In this document: piece by piece, positions 1 to 6,221 of the stretch
How positions within the stretch are numbered: the first letter of the stretch is position 1
How the letters are laid out: each line of letters opens with the position of its first letter
Assembly: GCA_017961385.1 (NCBI GenBank)
Contig: JAGCXJ010000290.1
Location: 1 to 9,462 of the forward strand
From: Lachnospiraceae bacterium
GTDB lineage: Bacteria > Bacillota > Clostridia > Lachnospirales > Lachnospiraceae
DNA length: 9,462 bases
Direction of reading: 5' to 3'
Translations under genes and position numbers: made by a program
Notes under the pieces: generated by a model
Database searches by the model: none
What the model was told of the DNA's origin: nothing
Seen by the model: the letters and a program-made list of their open reading frames with translations, nothing else

Positions 1-294
1 ATCGCCCGGATACTAAAGGAAGGACTCGATTCAGCGGATATATGCAGATGGGGATGAGAGGAATTCCTGCTCCTTGCAAAGGGCGACATTAATAAAGGAC
101 GGGAAGTCCTTGAAAATCTGCGAAAGAGAGTGGAAAACGAGGATCTTTCATTTGAGGGAAAAGAGATCCGCGCTACTATCACGATAGGTGGTGCCGTAAG
201 AGAAGAAAACGAGTCTGTTGATAAATGGATACAGCGTGCCGACGAGAAACTCTACATTGGCAAAGGAAAAGGAAGAAACAAGGTAGAGATCTAG
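1..294 (+). pseudogene. GGDEF-domain (diguanylate cyclase) C-terminal fragment with a nonsense codon in the active-site motif
   Basis: Frame 1 runs from the window edge to a TAG at 292-294 and reads as the C-terminal half of a GGDEF domain. The order is an 'ARILKEG...ICRWG' segment, then a TGA at 55-57, then 'EEFLLLAKGD', a helix, 'ATITIGGAV' and the closing 'ADEKLYIGKGKGRNKVE' (usual family form ADxALYxAKxxGRN). The family signature would be RWGGEEF; here it reads RWG-stop-EEF, so the second glycine codon, probably GGA, has become TGA. The 78 residues after the stop are otherwise intact and ungapped, which points to a recent single-base change or a sequencing error rather than long decay. 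Active enzymes of this family make cyclic di-GMP from two GTP; a product ending here could not. TGA is a normal stop elsewhere in the window, so recoding is unlikely. The N-terminal part and any sensor domain lie outside the window. Confidence 0.8.
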
Positions 295-1502
295 TCTGCA
301 ACGGCTGAACATATCATCATCCTGTCATTTACGGTAAGCACACCCCAGGCCTTTTTATTGGCTGGTGAAGCGGGCGGGATGAAAAAAGCCTCAATGATCA
401 CATCGCTCTTTATCTTTCCGAGATTGGTTATACAGTATCCGTTTTTTGCAAAATATCCGAACATGTTCCTGCCGACAAACCTTGCTGCATCACCTGGATG
501 ATCAGAAAGAGACGATATGGCAACAGCATCGATAAGTTCAGGATCCATATGTGTATAGCATGAAAGGACTAGCATTTCCTTTTGAGGCTGTGCACATATT
601 TTTTTGACCTCAGATGAGACAAGCTTTGCAAGAGAAAGCTGAGAGTCGTATTTCTTTTTGATCGCAACACTGAACGCCGTGGCATAGTTTCCCATAGCAT
701 TCGGACTGTAGCATTTTACTTTATCTCTGATATCTGCAGCGATAACAACTTTATTTATCCCATCTTCAATCATCATCTTTGAGATGAGCCAGTCATTTAC
801 GGAGATATCGTTTTGCCTGCATTCATCCGTTATCTTTTTTAATTCATCATCACATACTGAGTGGACACTGCGGTTTATCCCGTTATCCTTTATATAGCGT
901 TTCTCAAATTCAAGATATTCTTCGTATGAAACTTTTTGGTTTTCCTTCTTCCATCTTTTATTCGCACTGTTTATGAGCGCCTTGCTGATAAACGGAAGAT
1001 CACTGTTATCAGGCAGATCCAAAAGACTGCTTATAAGACATTCATTTGCAAATTCAGGCTCTTTGCCTGAGGCATAGAACGCAGCAAATTCCTGCATGAG
1101 CTGAAGCAGTCCGCGCCCGTCGCAGAGAAGATGATGAGAAACAAACATTATTCTGAAACTGTCATTACCGGGATATACAATAACTTTTAAAAGGGGTTCC
1201 CTGTGTACATTCCAGCCCTTATAAGATATCTCATCATAGTCTTTTGCCCAGTTATCCGGGTCACTCATAACGGTTACGGGAATATCGATATCTTCTTTAA
1301 GCTTATAGTAAAGCTTACCCGTTCCTTCCTCATCCTCGATAAGGCTTTTAAGAAACGGGTGAGCATTCCTGAGGGAAGATATGCCTCTCTTTATCAGCTC
1401 AGGATCGTATTTTCCATCTATTGCTGCCATGATCCCGAAGATCATGTTGGGACACATATAGTGAGCTCTTTCCGTAAATACATAATTTCTTTGTGAATCC
1501 AT
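291..1502 (-). CDS. Condensation-domain / alcohol acetyltransferase-like acyltransferase
   Basis: The 403-residue protein carries the HHxxxDG signature of the condensation/CoA-dependent acyltransferase superfamily at residues 123-129 (SHHLLCDGRG), with His124 as expected general base. A second family-like region is at 252-274 (VVIAADIRD followed by a GNYAT segment), resembling the conserved Asp-x-Arg and Gly-Asn region of PapA5/AtfA-type stand-alone enzymes. There is no adenylation or carrier domain, no signal peptide and no clear membrane segment, so it is a free-standing cytosolic acyl-transfer enzyme, not an NRPS module. Its acyl donor and acceptor cannot be read from sequence. The start codon lies 8 bases after the stop of the upstream hydrolase gene, and the ribosome site AGAGG overlaps that stop, so the two are probably translationally coupled. 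The TAG stop shares the palindrome CTAG (291-294) with the convergent GGDEF frame. Family assignment is good; the reaction is unknown. Confidence 0.78.
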   Translation of the reverse strand: MDSQRNYVFTERAHYMCPNMIFGIMAAIDGKYDPELIKRGISSLRNAHPFLKSLIEDEEGTGKLYYKLKEDIDIPVTVMSDPDNWAKDYDEISYKGWNVHREPLLKVIVYPGNDSFRIMFVSHHLLCDGRGLLQLMQEFAAFYASGKEPEFANECLISSLLDLPDNSDLPFISKALINSANKRWKKENQKVSYEEYLEFEKRYIKDNGINRSVHSVCDDELKKITDECRQNDISVNDWLISKMMIEDGINKVVIAADIRDKVKCYSPNAMGNYATAFSVAIKKKYDSQLSLAKLVSSEVKKICAQPQKEMLVLSCYTHMDPELIDAVAISSLSDHPGDAARFVGRNMFGYFAKNGYCITNLGKIKSDVIIEAFFIPPASPANKKAWGVLTVNDRMMICSAVAD

Positions 1503-1510
1503 TTTTACCT

Positions 1511-2641
1511 CTATGCTATATCAGGATCAAATTCTGAAGATGTTGCATTTTCATCATTAGGGAGATCAGGTTCATCTTTTAAGCCTTTTAGGAATGTGTC
1601 AAAGAACTCCAGATGACATTTGCAAACGATTCTATGGGCAACATCAGCATCAAGTTTTCCGACTATGGATCTTATCGGGATCAGATGCTTTGCATCTGAA
1701 AAGCCCATATGTTTCATCTCTTTGACAAGTACCTTGTAAACAGGTTTTGTGTGACGCAGGTATACTCTTGATACCACGTTTTCGTTGTCAGAACAACTAA
1801 GCTGCATAAACGGTTTAGTCTGGGTGACATCCGAGTAATCACCAAAAAGCCCGCCGTCGATATTTATCCCGCAGGTAAAATCCGGATTTTTGGCGCACAG
1901 AGCATATGCGACATTTCCGCCAAATGAGTGTCCGGATACTCCCACACCTTTACTAAAATCGATAAGATCAGACAGATTATCTTTGGCATATTTAAGTGCG
2001 GCTTCATTATCCTTTATCCATTCAGGAAGTCTGTCCATCAAAAATCTGCAGTATTTGCGCTGCGCCTCATCAAATCTCTTTGCAAGCTCTTCATTGCTGC
2101 CCTTGGCTTTTATAAGCTTTAACATAGCGATCATTCCGCCTATCATAGGATCGTACATCTTCCCGGTTATTGTCTTGTCAAAGAAAACAAAAGAGCCGTC
2201 ATCAAACTCGGTACATAAGCCCTCATAAGTATGGGCTACACTGATTACTGCATATCCGTGTGAGGCAAGTTCGATACAAAGAAATGAGTTTCCTTCCCTG
2301 TAAGAGTTGTATCCGTGATTAAACATAACAAGAGGGAATTTCTTATCCTCGATTCTCGGCGCGTTTAGGTAGCACTCTGAAATATTGCCTTTAGGATCTT
2401 TCTTAAAGTTCGGAGCCACCTTAAAGGCGCTTTTTAAACCTTTTATCATATTTTCGGAAAGACAGACAGGCTTTGAATGGCCGACGCAACTCTCCTTAAG
2501 CACTGGATAGTAAACCCTGGCGGTAATGCTCCTTTTAGTCCCTTTACCGATCTCCATAACCTCGTCTCTATCGTTATATACAGTATAAGTAAATGTTCCT
2601 ACACCGTATTCGCCGGTGGGACTTGGTGTTTTATTATTCAT
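1511..2641 (-). CDS. Alpha/beta hydrolase, PAF-acetylhydrolase / dienelactone hydrolase-like
   Basis: This is 376 residues from the chosen start. Visible landmarks are an oxyanion-hole segment FNHGY (107-111), the nucleophile elbow GHSFGG with Ser239, a likely acidic residue Asp262 in NIDGG, and a likely catalytic His311 in KHMGFSD. The H-x-x-F-x-D pattern is typical of bacterial PAF-acetylhydrolase-like esterases. It should cleave an ester, thioester or small acyl group; the substrate is not predictable. No signal peptide is seen, so it is likely cytosolic. A longer frame opens at 2707, but its extra 22 residues lie inside the TetR gene and look unlike the family. The ATG at 2641 has a strong GGAGG site eight bases upstream and overlaps the TetR stop by eight bases, so that start was chosen. 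An esterase beside an acyltransferase in one operon suggests opposite or sequential steps on one acylated compound, which is inference. Confidence 0.83.
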   Translation of the reverse strand: MNNKTPSPTGEYGVGTFTYTVYNDRDEVMEIGKGTKRSITARVYYPVLKESCVGHSKPVCLSENMIKGLKSAFKVAPNFKKDPKGNISECYLNAPRIEDKKFPLVMFNHGYNSYREGNSFLCIELASHGYAVISVAHTYEGLCTEFDDGSFVFFDKTITGKMYDPMIGGMIAMLKLIKAKGSNEELAKRFDEAQRKYCRFLMDRLPEWIKDNEAALKYAKDNLSDLIDFSKGVGVSGHSFGGNVAYALCAKNPDFTCGINIDGGLFGDYSDVTQTKPFMQLSCSDNENVVSRVYLRHTKPVYKVLVKEMKHMGFSDAKHLIPIRSIVGKLDADVAHRIVCKCHLEFFDTFLKGLKDEPDLPNDENATSSEFDPDIA

Positions 2642-3308
2642 TCTCTTTTCCTCCAAACAGCAAGATGATGGTTGATGCAAGTGTATCAAACATTGGACGG
2701 GGCTCACATTTTGTATTTATTGGAGCCTTTCCGTAGCATGCAGAAAGTATGCAGTCAGTTTCTATGCCTACATATGCTGCAGATATGAATCTTATGATAT
2801 CATCAGGCCGACGTACGGGAGTCAGATCTTTTTGGTCGCAGGCTTTTGTAAGCAGCGGCAGTATTACACTGCCGAGGTATTCAAAATTGCTTCTCCCCCT
2901 GGTCTGACCTATTATCTTTTCGGCGCGATCCGGCTCATTTATGGCAAGGACCGTAAGATCGAAATTTATCTTTTGTATGTCGAGAAGATGTTTTTCCATT
3001 ATGTCTGACAGGATATCGCATATGGCATGAACCGTTTTTTCAAACGAAGCATCACTGCCGTTTGAGTTTAAAGCTTCGTCGATCTTATCGATGAAATTGT
3101 AATCTTTTCGCATGTCTGTGATCATATCGGCCAAGATCTCATCAAGATCCTTATAGAAGCGGTAGATCCCGCCCTGAGAGAGGCCTGTCTGCTCGATCAC
3201 ATCCATCATGGTGACCATCTCTACAGGCTTTTTAAGGCATACCTTGTAGGCACAGTCCACGATGAATCTTTTCTTGTTTTCGATGTATTCTTCAGAAACC
3301 TTTGGCAT
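2634..3308 (-). CDS. TetR/AcrR-family transcriptional repressor
   Basis: The 224-residue protein has an N-terminal TetR DNA-binding domain. The helix-turn-helix lies at about residues 31-59, with the typical ending TGLSQGGIYRFYKDLDEIL. The helical C-terminal ligand-binding and dimer domain is divergent, as usual, so the inducer is unknown. A GTG four codons earlier (3320) would also open the frame, but MPKVSEEY is a typical TetR beginning, and the ATG at 3308 has GAGG (3315-3318) six bases upstream, so that start was chosen. The gene is first in the operon with the hydrolase and acyltransferase and is transcribed away from the MATE gene. The 22-bp palindrome over its own -10 box suggests autorepression. 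Ligands of such local repressors are often substrates of the neighbouring enzymes or exporter; here that is inference. Confidence 0.9.
   Translation of the reverse strand: MPKVSEEYIENKKRFIVDCAYKVCLKKPVEMVTMMDVIEQTGLSQGGIYRFYKDLDEILADMITDMRKDYNFIDKIDEALNSNGSDASFEKTVHAICDILSDIMEKHLLDIQKINFDLTVLAINEPDRAEKIIGQTRGRSNFEYLGSVILPLLTKACDQKDLTPVRRPDDIIRFISAAYVGIETDCILSACYGKAPINTKCEPRPMFDTLASTIILLFGGKENE
2650..2654 (-). promoter_or_regulatory. Ribosome binding site GGAGG that fixes the hydrolase start
   Basis: On the minus strand GGAGG is followed by eight bases and then the ATG at 2641. It lies inside the end of the TetR gene and supports the short form of the hydrolase over the longer frame starting at 2707. 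Confidence 0.7.
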
Positions 3309-3327
3309 GATTATCCTCACAAAAATA

Positions 3328-3349
3328 AAAATGAAACTAGATTCATTTT
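3328..3349. promoter_or_regulatory. Probable TetR operator palindrome
   Basis: Arms AAAATGAA (3328-3335) and TTCATTTT (3342-3349) are perfect reverse complements around the six-base centre ACTAGA, which itself contains CTAG. Only one base pair of the 22 is mismatched. The site covers part of the TetR -10 box and the predicted transcription start, the classic position for steric autorepression. It lies 64 bases before the MATE start, upstream of that gene's likely promoter. Confidence 0.75.
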
Positions 3350-3373
3350 AAATCACGGGGCATATCCTGTCAA
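3345..3373 (-). promoter_or_regulatory. Sigma-A promoter of the TetR-hydrolase-acyltransferase operon
   Basis: On the minus strand the -35 box is TTGACA (3373-3368, perfect), the spacer is 17 bases and the -10 box is TAAAAT (3350-3345, one mismatch). Transcription should begin near 3338, in the middle of the palindromic operator. Confidence 0.8.
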
Positions 3374-3397
3374 GAACTATACGAAAGATGCTTATTA

Positions 3398-3406
3398 TGT
3401 TATCAT
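3398..3406 (+). promoter_or_regulatory. Possible extended -10 promoter of the MATE gene
   Basis: TGTTATCAT fits the extended -10 form TGnTATAAT with one mismatch. No good -35 box is seen at the proper distance. The predicted start site (about 3412-3413) is directly before the ATG at 3414, so the message may have almost no leader. Confidence 0.4.
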
Positions 3407-3413
3407 CGCTTGT

Positions 3414-4811
3414 ATGGATAAAAAGGAAATCGTGCAATTTTATAAGAGGGTGTTTGCGCTGGCTCTGCCCATAGCGGCGCAGAGTCTTATCACCATAGGC
3501 GTAAATATGTTAGATACAATGATGGTGGGAAGCTTAGGAGACGATCCTCTGTCAGCCACTTCACTTGCAAATTCGTTCATAAGCATATATCAGATCTTCT
3601 GTATGGGGCTTGGCATGGGCGCTTCTGTGCTTGTATCAAGATACTGGGGAATGAAGAATTCCGCTAAGGATGAAACGGATGCAGAGTCTGCTTCGAGAGC
3701 CCTTAAGCAGACAGTATGTCTGATGCTAAGGCTTACTGTTATTCTTGCCACCGTCTTTGCGCTTGCAACACTTTTTATCCCTGATATGATCATGAGAACC
3801 TATACCGATGATGCATCCATCATTTCATTCGGCGTAAGATACTTCAGATACTCGATCGTAACCTATTACTTTGTCGGGATATCTCTTGTCACGACGATAG
3901 TCCTTAGAAGTGTCGGACAGGTAGTACTGCCTCTTGTCGTATCCATAGGAGCTTTCTTTGTCAACCTGTCAATGAATTATATACTGATATTCGGTAAGTT
4001 CGGTGCTCCGAGGATGGAAGTTGCGGGAGCGGCTCTCGGCACACTTCTTTCAAGAGTCTTTGAGCTGATATTCATTATGGGATATCTGCTATTCATAGAT
4101 AAGAAGATTCTGTTCAGGATAAAAGATTTCCTAATGCAGACAGGATCGCTGCTCAAAGAATACATACGTATCAGCATACCTGTGTTAATAAGCGATGCGA
4201 TCCTTGCTATAGGAAATAACTCTGTAGCCATGGTCATAGGTCACCTCGGATCGACTTTTGTAGCTGCAAATGCGATAACCAGTGTCACCCAGCAGCTAAG
4301 CTCTGTTGTAATAAGCGGTGTCAGTCAGGCCGGAGCCATAGTAACTGGCATAACGCTTGGTGAAGGAAACAGAGAAAAGACTATGAGACAGGGATATCAT
4401 TTCTTTGGACTCGGTCTTGTGCTGGGCTTAATTTCCGCCGGATTTGTTTTCATCTTCAGCGGCTCGATCATAGGCTATTACAAAAATGTCAGCCCGGAAA
4501 CCGTTAAAATTGCAAAGCAGCTGATGGATGCCATATGTCTTATAATAGTTTTTCAGGGTACCAACAGCATAATGACAAAAGGGGTACTGCGCGGCGGAGG
4601 AGATACCAAGATACTCATGGTCGCTGACAATGTTTTTCTCTGGGTCCTTGCGATACCTTTGGGGATAATCGCAGGCTTTTACATGAAATGGTCGCCGTTT
4701 GTCATATATATATGTCTTAAGTCCGATCAGATCGTAAAGACCCTGTGGGCCTTTTTGAGACTTAGGAGCAGAAAGTGGATAAAGAAAATTGACACAAAAA
4801 GCACGAAATAG
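3414..4811 (+). CDS. MATE-family multidrug/metabolite efflux transporter
   Basis: The 465-residue integral membrane protein has the usual family length and two-half plan of about 12 hydrophobic helices. Recognisable parts are LALPIAAQSLITIGVNMLDT (15-35), GLGMGASVLVSRYWG (65-79), the end of half one AGAALGTLLSR (204-214), a repeat of the opening theme near IRISIPVLISDAILAIGNNS (251-270), and VLRGGGDTK (391-399), a strong MATE signature. Members export drugs or metabolites in exchange for Na+ or H+; the substrate is not predictable. The start is uncertain: the ATG at 3414 has no ribosome site, whereas a GTG at 3432 has AAGGA just before it and would remove six residues without touching the first helix. 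The gene is divergent from the TetR operon, suggesting shared control. Its last codons contain the -35 box of the next transcript. Confidence 0.92.
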   Translation: MDKKEIVQFYKRVFALALPIAAQSLITIGVNMLDTMMVGSLGDDPLSATSLANSFISIYQIFCMGLGMGASVLVSRYWGMKNSAKDETDAESASRALKQTVCLMLRLTVILATVFALATLFIPDMIMRTYTDDASIISFGVRYFRYSIVTYYFVGISLVTTIVLRSVGQVVLPLVVSIGAFFVNLSMNYILIFGKFGAPRMEVAGAALGTLLSRVFELIFIMGYLLFIDKKILFRIKDFLMQTGSLLKEYIRISIPVLISDAILAIGNNSVAMVIGHLGSTFVAANAITSVTQQLSSVVISGVSQAGAIVTGITLGEGNREKTMRQGYHFFGLGLVLGLISAGFVFIFSGSIIGYYKNVSPETVKIAKQLMDAICLIIVFQGTNSIMTKGVLRGGGDTKILMVADNVFLWVLAIPLGIIAGFYMKWSPFVIYICLKSDQIVKTLWAFLRLRSRKWIKKIDTKSTK

Positions 4812-4817
4812 TATAAT
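4789..4817 (+). promoter_or_regulatory. Perfect sigma-A consensus promoter
   Basis: TTGACA (4789-4794), 17 bases, TATAAT (4812-4817): all twelve box positions match consensus with optimal spacing. The -35 box lies within the last codons of the MATE gene and the -10 box begins one base after its stop. Transcription should start near 4824. No open frame begins for about 300 bases, so the promoter serves a structured RNA, a long leader of the LacI gene, or both. Confidence 0.85.
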
Positions 4818-4823
4818 AACTAT

Positions 4824-4839
4824 AGTTAAACGATTAACT
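4824..4839. promoter_or_regulatory. CG-centred LacI-family operator-like palindrome at the start site
   Basis: AGTTAAACGATTAACT has perfect six-base arms (AGTTAA/TTAACT) around A-CG-A. The core AAnCGnTT is the usual pattern bound by LacI/GalR proteins, which insert a hinge helix at the central CG. It begins at the predicted +1 of the perfect promoter, and the only LacI-family gene in the window is next downstream, so autorepression is the simplest reading. Confidence 0.6.
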
Positions 4840-4983
4840 GTCTATGTGTTTCTGCACAGGTATTGATACGGTGTTTTTGACTACATGCCGGATGGCTCTT
4901 AATTGAAGGATTAATAAACTATTGAGGGAATCTGTGCAGAAGCAGTGGGCAGCATTAGACTGACGGATAAGCTTTTTAACGGG

Positions 4984-5012
4984 CGCCATGCGAGATTAAA
5001 TTTCGTGTGGCG
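4984..5012 (+). terminator. Terminator-like hairpin at the end of the candidate RNA
   Basis: CGCCATGCGA (4984-4993) pairs along its full ten bases with TCGTGTGGCG (5003-5012), with two G-U pairs and a nine-base loop. The following TTCTTGGTTAATATCTTT is T-rich but not a clean T run, so termination may be partial. An outer helix GCTTTTTAA (4971-4979) with TTAAAAAGC (5029-5037) can enclose it. Confidence 0.45.
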
Positions 5013-5035
5013 TTCTTGGTTAATATCTTTAAAAA

Positions 5036-5103
5036 GCGGATCGGATTTGGTAAAATACTGGTAAAATAATCTGCCTGAGAGTTGATATTTAAAGGCGGAT
5101 CGG
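5036..5103 (+). repeat. Direct repeats in front of the LacI gene
   Basis: GCGGATCGG occurs at 5036-5044 and 5095-5103, 59 bases apart and each preceded by an A run. Between them TGGTAAAATA occurs twice in tandem (5048-5057 and 5059-5068) with an 11-base period. Each TAAAAT could act as a -10 box; TTTAAA at 5028-5033 lies 17 bases before the first and would be a weak -35. These may mark a second, weaker LacI promoter or protein-binding sites. The copies are perfect; their role is not known. Confidence 0.5.
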
Positions 5104-5122
5104 TATCAGATTAGGAGTAAAC

Positions 5123-6175
5123 ATGGTCACTATAAAAGACATAGCAAAGGAATGCAACGTATCCATAGCAACGGTATCGAATGTATTAAACGGAAAGAAC
5201 AAAGCCGGAGAGGATACGCGAAACAAGATAATAGATGCAGTCGAAAGACTCGGTTACAAGCCTAACAAGGTAGCAAAGGGGTTAAGGAGCAGAAAGACGG
5301 GAACGATCGGTATAATAGTTGAGGATCTTTCACAGTTTACTGTTCCCAATATAGTTGAGGGAATAACAAGACATATAGAACAGTACGGATACAAGACTGT
5401 TCTGACCAACATGCGTCTTTATTCCCGCTGGGCCGACAAATGGTTCAATAACGAGGATATGATAGATGAGCTTTTGAATCAGACACTGGAAGAATTAAAG
5501 TCAGTCATGGTTGACGGTATCATTTATATTGCGGTACATGCCAGAGAGGTAAAAAAGATCCCGTCGGATTTAGGAATTCCTGCTGTAATGATATATGCCT
5601 TCGAACAGAATCCCGATGTTGTGTCCGTTGTCATAGATGATGAGCTTTCTGCATACGAGGAAGTTGATTATCTAATTAAAAGGGGACATAAGGACATAGG
5701 CATCATAGGCGGAAGAGAAGACAACATGCATACACGCCTGAGGCTTAAAGGTGCACTGAAAGCCCTGCAGGAGAACGGCATAGAGCAGAGAGCAGACAGG
5801 GTATGCTATGCTCTGTGGGGAAAGAAGGAAGGCTATGAGGCTGCCAAGCTTCTGGCGGGCAAAGGCATCACGGCGATGTTTGTCATGGCAGATCGAATGG
5901 CCGGCGGAGTTTATGAATATGCAAAGGAAAACGGCATCGAGATAGGAAAGGATCTTTCCATCGTAGGCTACGATGATCAGATACTTGCTGACTATATGCT
6001 ACCTGGACTTACGACTATGGCGCTTCCTCTGCATAAACTCGGAGATGCTGCCGCAAAGATTCTCATATCAAAGCTGGAAAACATTGAATGTGACATAAAA
6101 ATACAGGACAATATATGCAGGATCCCCTGTGCTTTCAAGGAAAGAGGGTCTGTTGCTGACATATCGAAAAAATAA
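5123..6175 (+). CDS. LacI/GalR-family transcriptional regulator
   Basis: This is 350 residues, the usual length. The N-terminal helix-turn-helix (VTIKDIAKECNVSIATVSNV, residues 2-21) and the following helix end in YKPNKVAKGLRSRKTGTIG (45-63), which is the hinge helix with the Leu that contacts the central CG of the operator, then the first strand of the ligand domain. The remainder is a periplasmic-binding-protein-like sugar or nucleoside sensor domain, with a family landmark SIVGYDD (279-285). AGGAG five bases before the ATG supports the start. The CG-centred palindrome at 4824-4839 suggests autoregulation. There is no sugar transport or sugar-degrading gene in view, which is unusual for this family; the genes nearby are an exporter and a metal operon. 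A similar CG-centred site overlaps the -35 of the metal operon. The effector is unknown. Confidence 0.93.
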   Translation: MVTIKDIAKECNVSIATVSNVLNGKNKAGEDTRNKIIDAVERLGYKPNKVAKGLRSRKTGTIGIIVEDLSQFTVPNIVEGITRHIEQYGYKTVLTNMRLYSRWADKWFNNEDMIDELLNQTLEELKSVMVDGIIYIAVHAREVKKIPSDLGIPAVMIYAFEQNPDVVSVVIDDELSAYEEVDYLIKRGHKDIGIIGGREDNMHTRLRLKGALKALQENGIEQRADRVCYALWGKKEGYEAAKLLAGKGITAMFVMADRMAGGVYEYAKENGIEIGKDLSIVGYDDQILADYMLPGLTTMALPLHKLGDAAAKILISKLENIECDIKIQDNICRIPCAFKERGSVADISKK

Positions 6176-6182
6176 TCATTTA

Positions 6183-6210
6183 AACGCTTGACATATAATG
6201 TACAAGCGTT
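6183..6210. repeat. Inverted repeat spanning the metal-operon promoter, possible second operator
   Basis: AACGCTTG (6183-6190) and CAAGCGTT (6203-6210) are perfect eight-base inverted copies separated by 12 bases. The left arm runs into the -35 box and the right arm touches the -10 box. The CG dinucleotides of the two arms are 22 bp apart, two helical turns. The left arm lies in TTTAAACGCTTGACA, which matches the LacI-type site 4825-4839 at 11 of 15 positions. It lacks a T run, so it is not an obvious terminator for the LacI gene. Confidence 0.55.
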
Positions 6211-6215
6211 ATAAT
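6188..6215 (+). promoter_or_regulatory. Sigma-A promoter of the metal-export operon
   Basis: TTGACA (6188-6193) and TATAAT (6210-6215) are both perfect, separated by 16 bases, one less than optimal. The predicted start is near 6222, exactly where the 26-bp palindrome begins. A second TATAAT at 6194-6199 is too close to the -35 to be used with it. Confidence 0.8.
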
Positions 6216-6221
6216 GTAATC

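Larger units (their letters stand above)
4824..5020 (+). ncRNA. Candidate structured RNA (sRNA or long leader) upstream of the LacI gene, family not recognised
   Basis: The segment follows a perfect promoter and has no convincing open frame. A 13-bp helix can form between 4847-4859 and 4932-4944, including a perfect 10-bp core TTCTGCACAG/CTGTGCAGAA. Outside it, GTCTATG (4840-4846) pairs with CATTAGAC (4953-4960) with one bulged base, leaving an eight-base asymmetric bulge (4945-4952). Inside it are two smaller hairpins: 4869-4874 with 4885-4890, and CTCTTAAT (4896-4903) with ATTGAGGG (4921-4928), giving a three-way junction. A terminator-like hairpin follows at 4984-5012. The size of about 190 nt and the strong promoter recall 6S RNA, but the fold is branched and I do not recognise a known family; the usual riboswitch motifs I looked for are absent. 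It may be a separate RNA ending near 5020 or a leader reading into the LacI gene. Confidence 0.5.

Noticed and set aside
55..57. TGA in the GGDEF frame read as recoded selenocysteine or tryptophan.
   Set aside because: The HMA and ATPase genes end in TGA, so it is a normal stop here. The family has glycine at this position, and a one-base change from GGA explains it.
1890..2228. Plus-strand open frame opposite the hydrolase.
   Set aside because: It is antisense to a conserved catalytic domain, with no ribosome site and no recognisable protein features.
2642..2707. Longer hydrolase form starting at 2707.
   Set aside because: The extra 22 residues lie inside the TetR gene and look unlike the family, and the ATG at 2641 has a strong GGAGG site.
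4824..5020. Candidate RNA as 6S RNA or a NiCo-type riboswitch.
   Set aside because: The predicted fold is branched, not a rod with a central bubble. Only a short GTGGGCAG-like stretch recalls the NiCo motif, and the other conserved parts are missing.
6183..6210. Inverted repeat as a terminator of the LacI gene.
   Set aside because: The 12-base loop is long, no T run follows, and the arms contain or touch the -35 and -10 boxes of the next operon.
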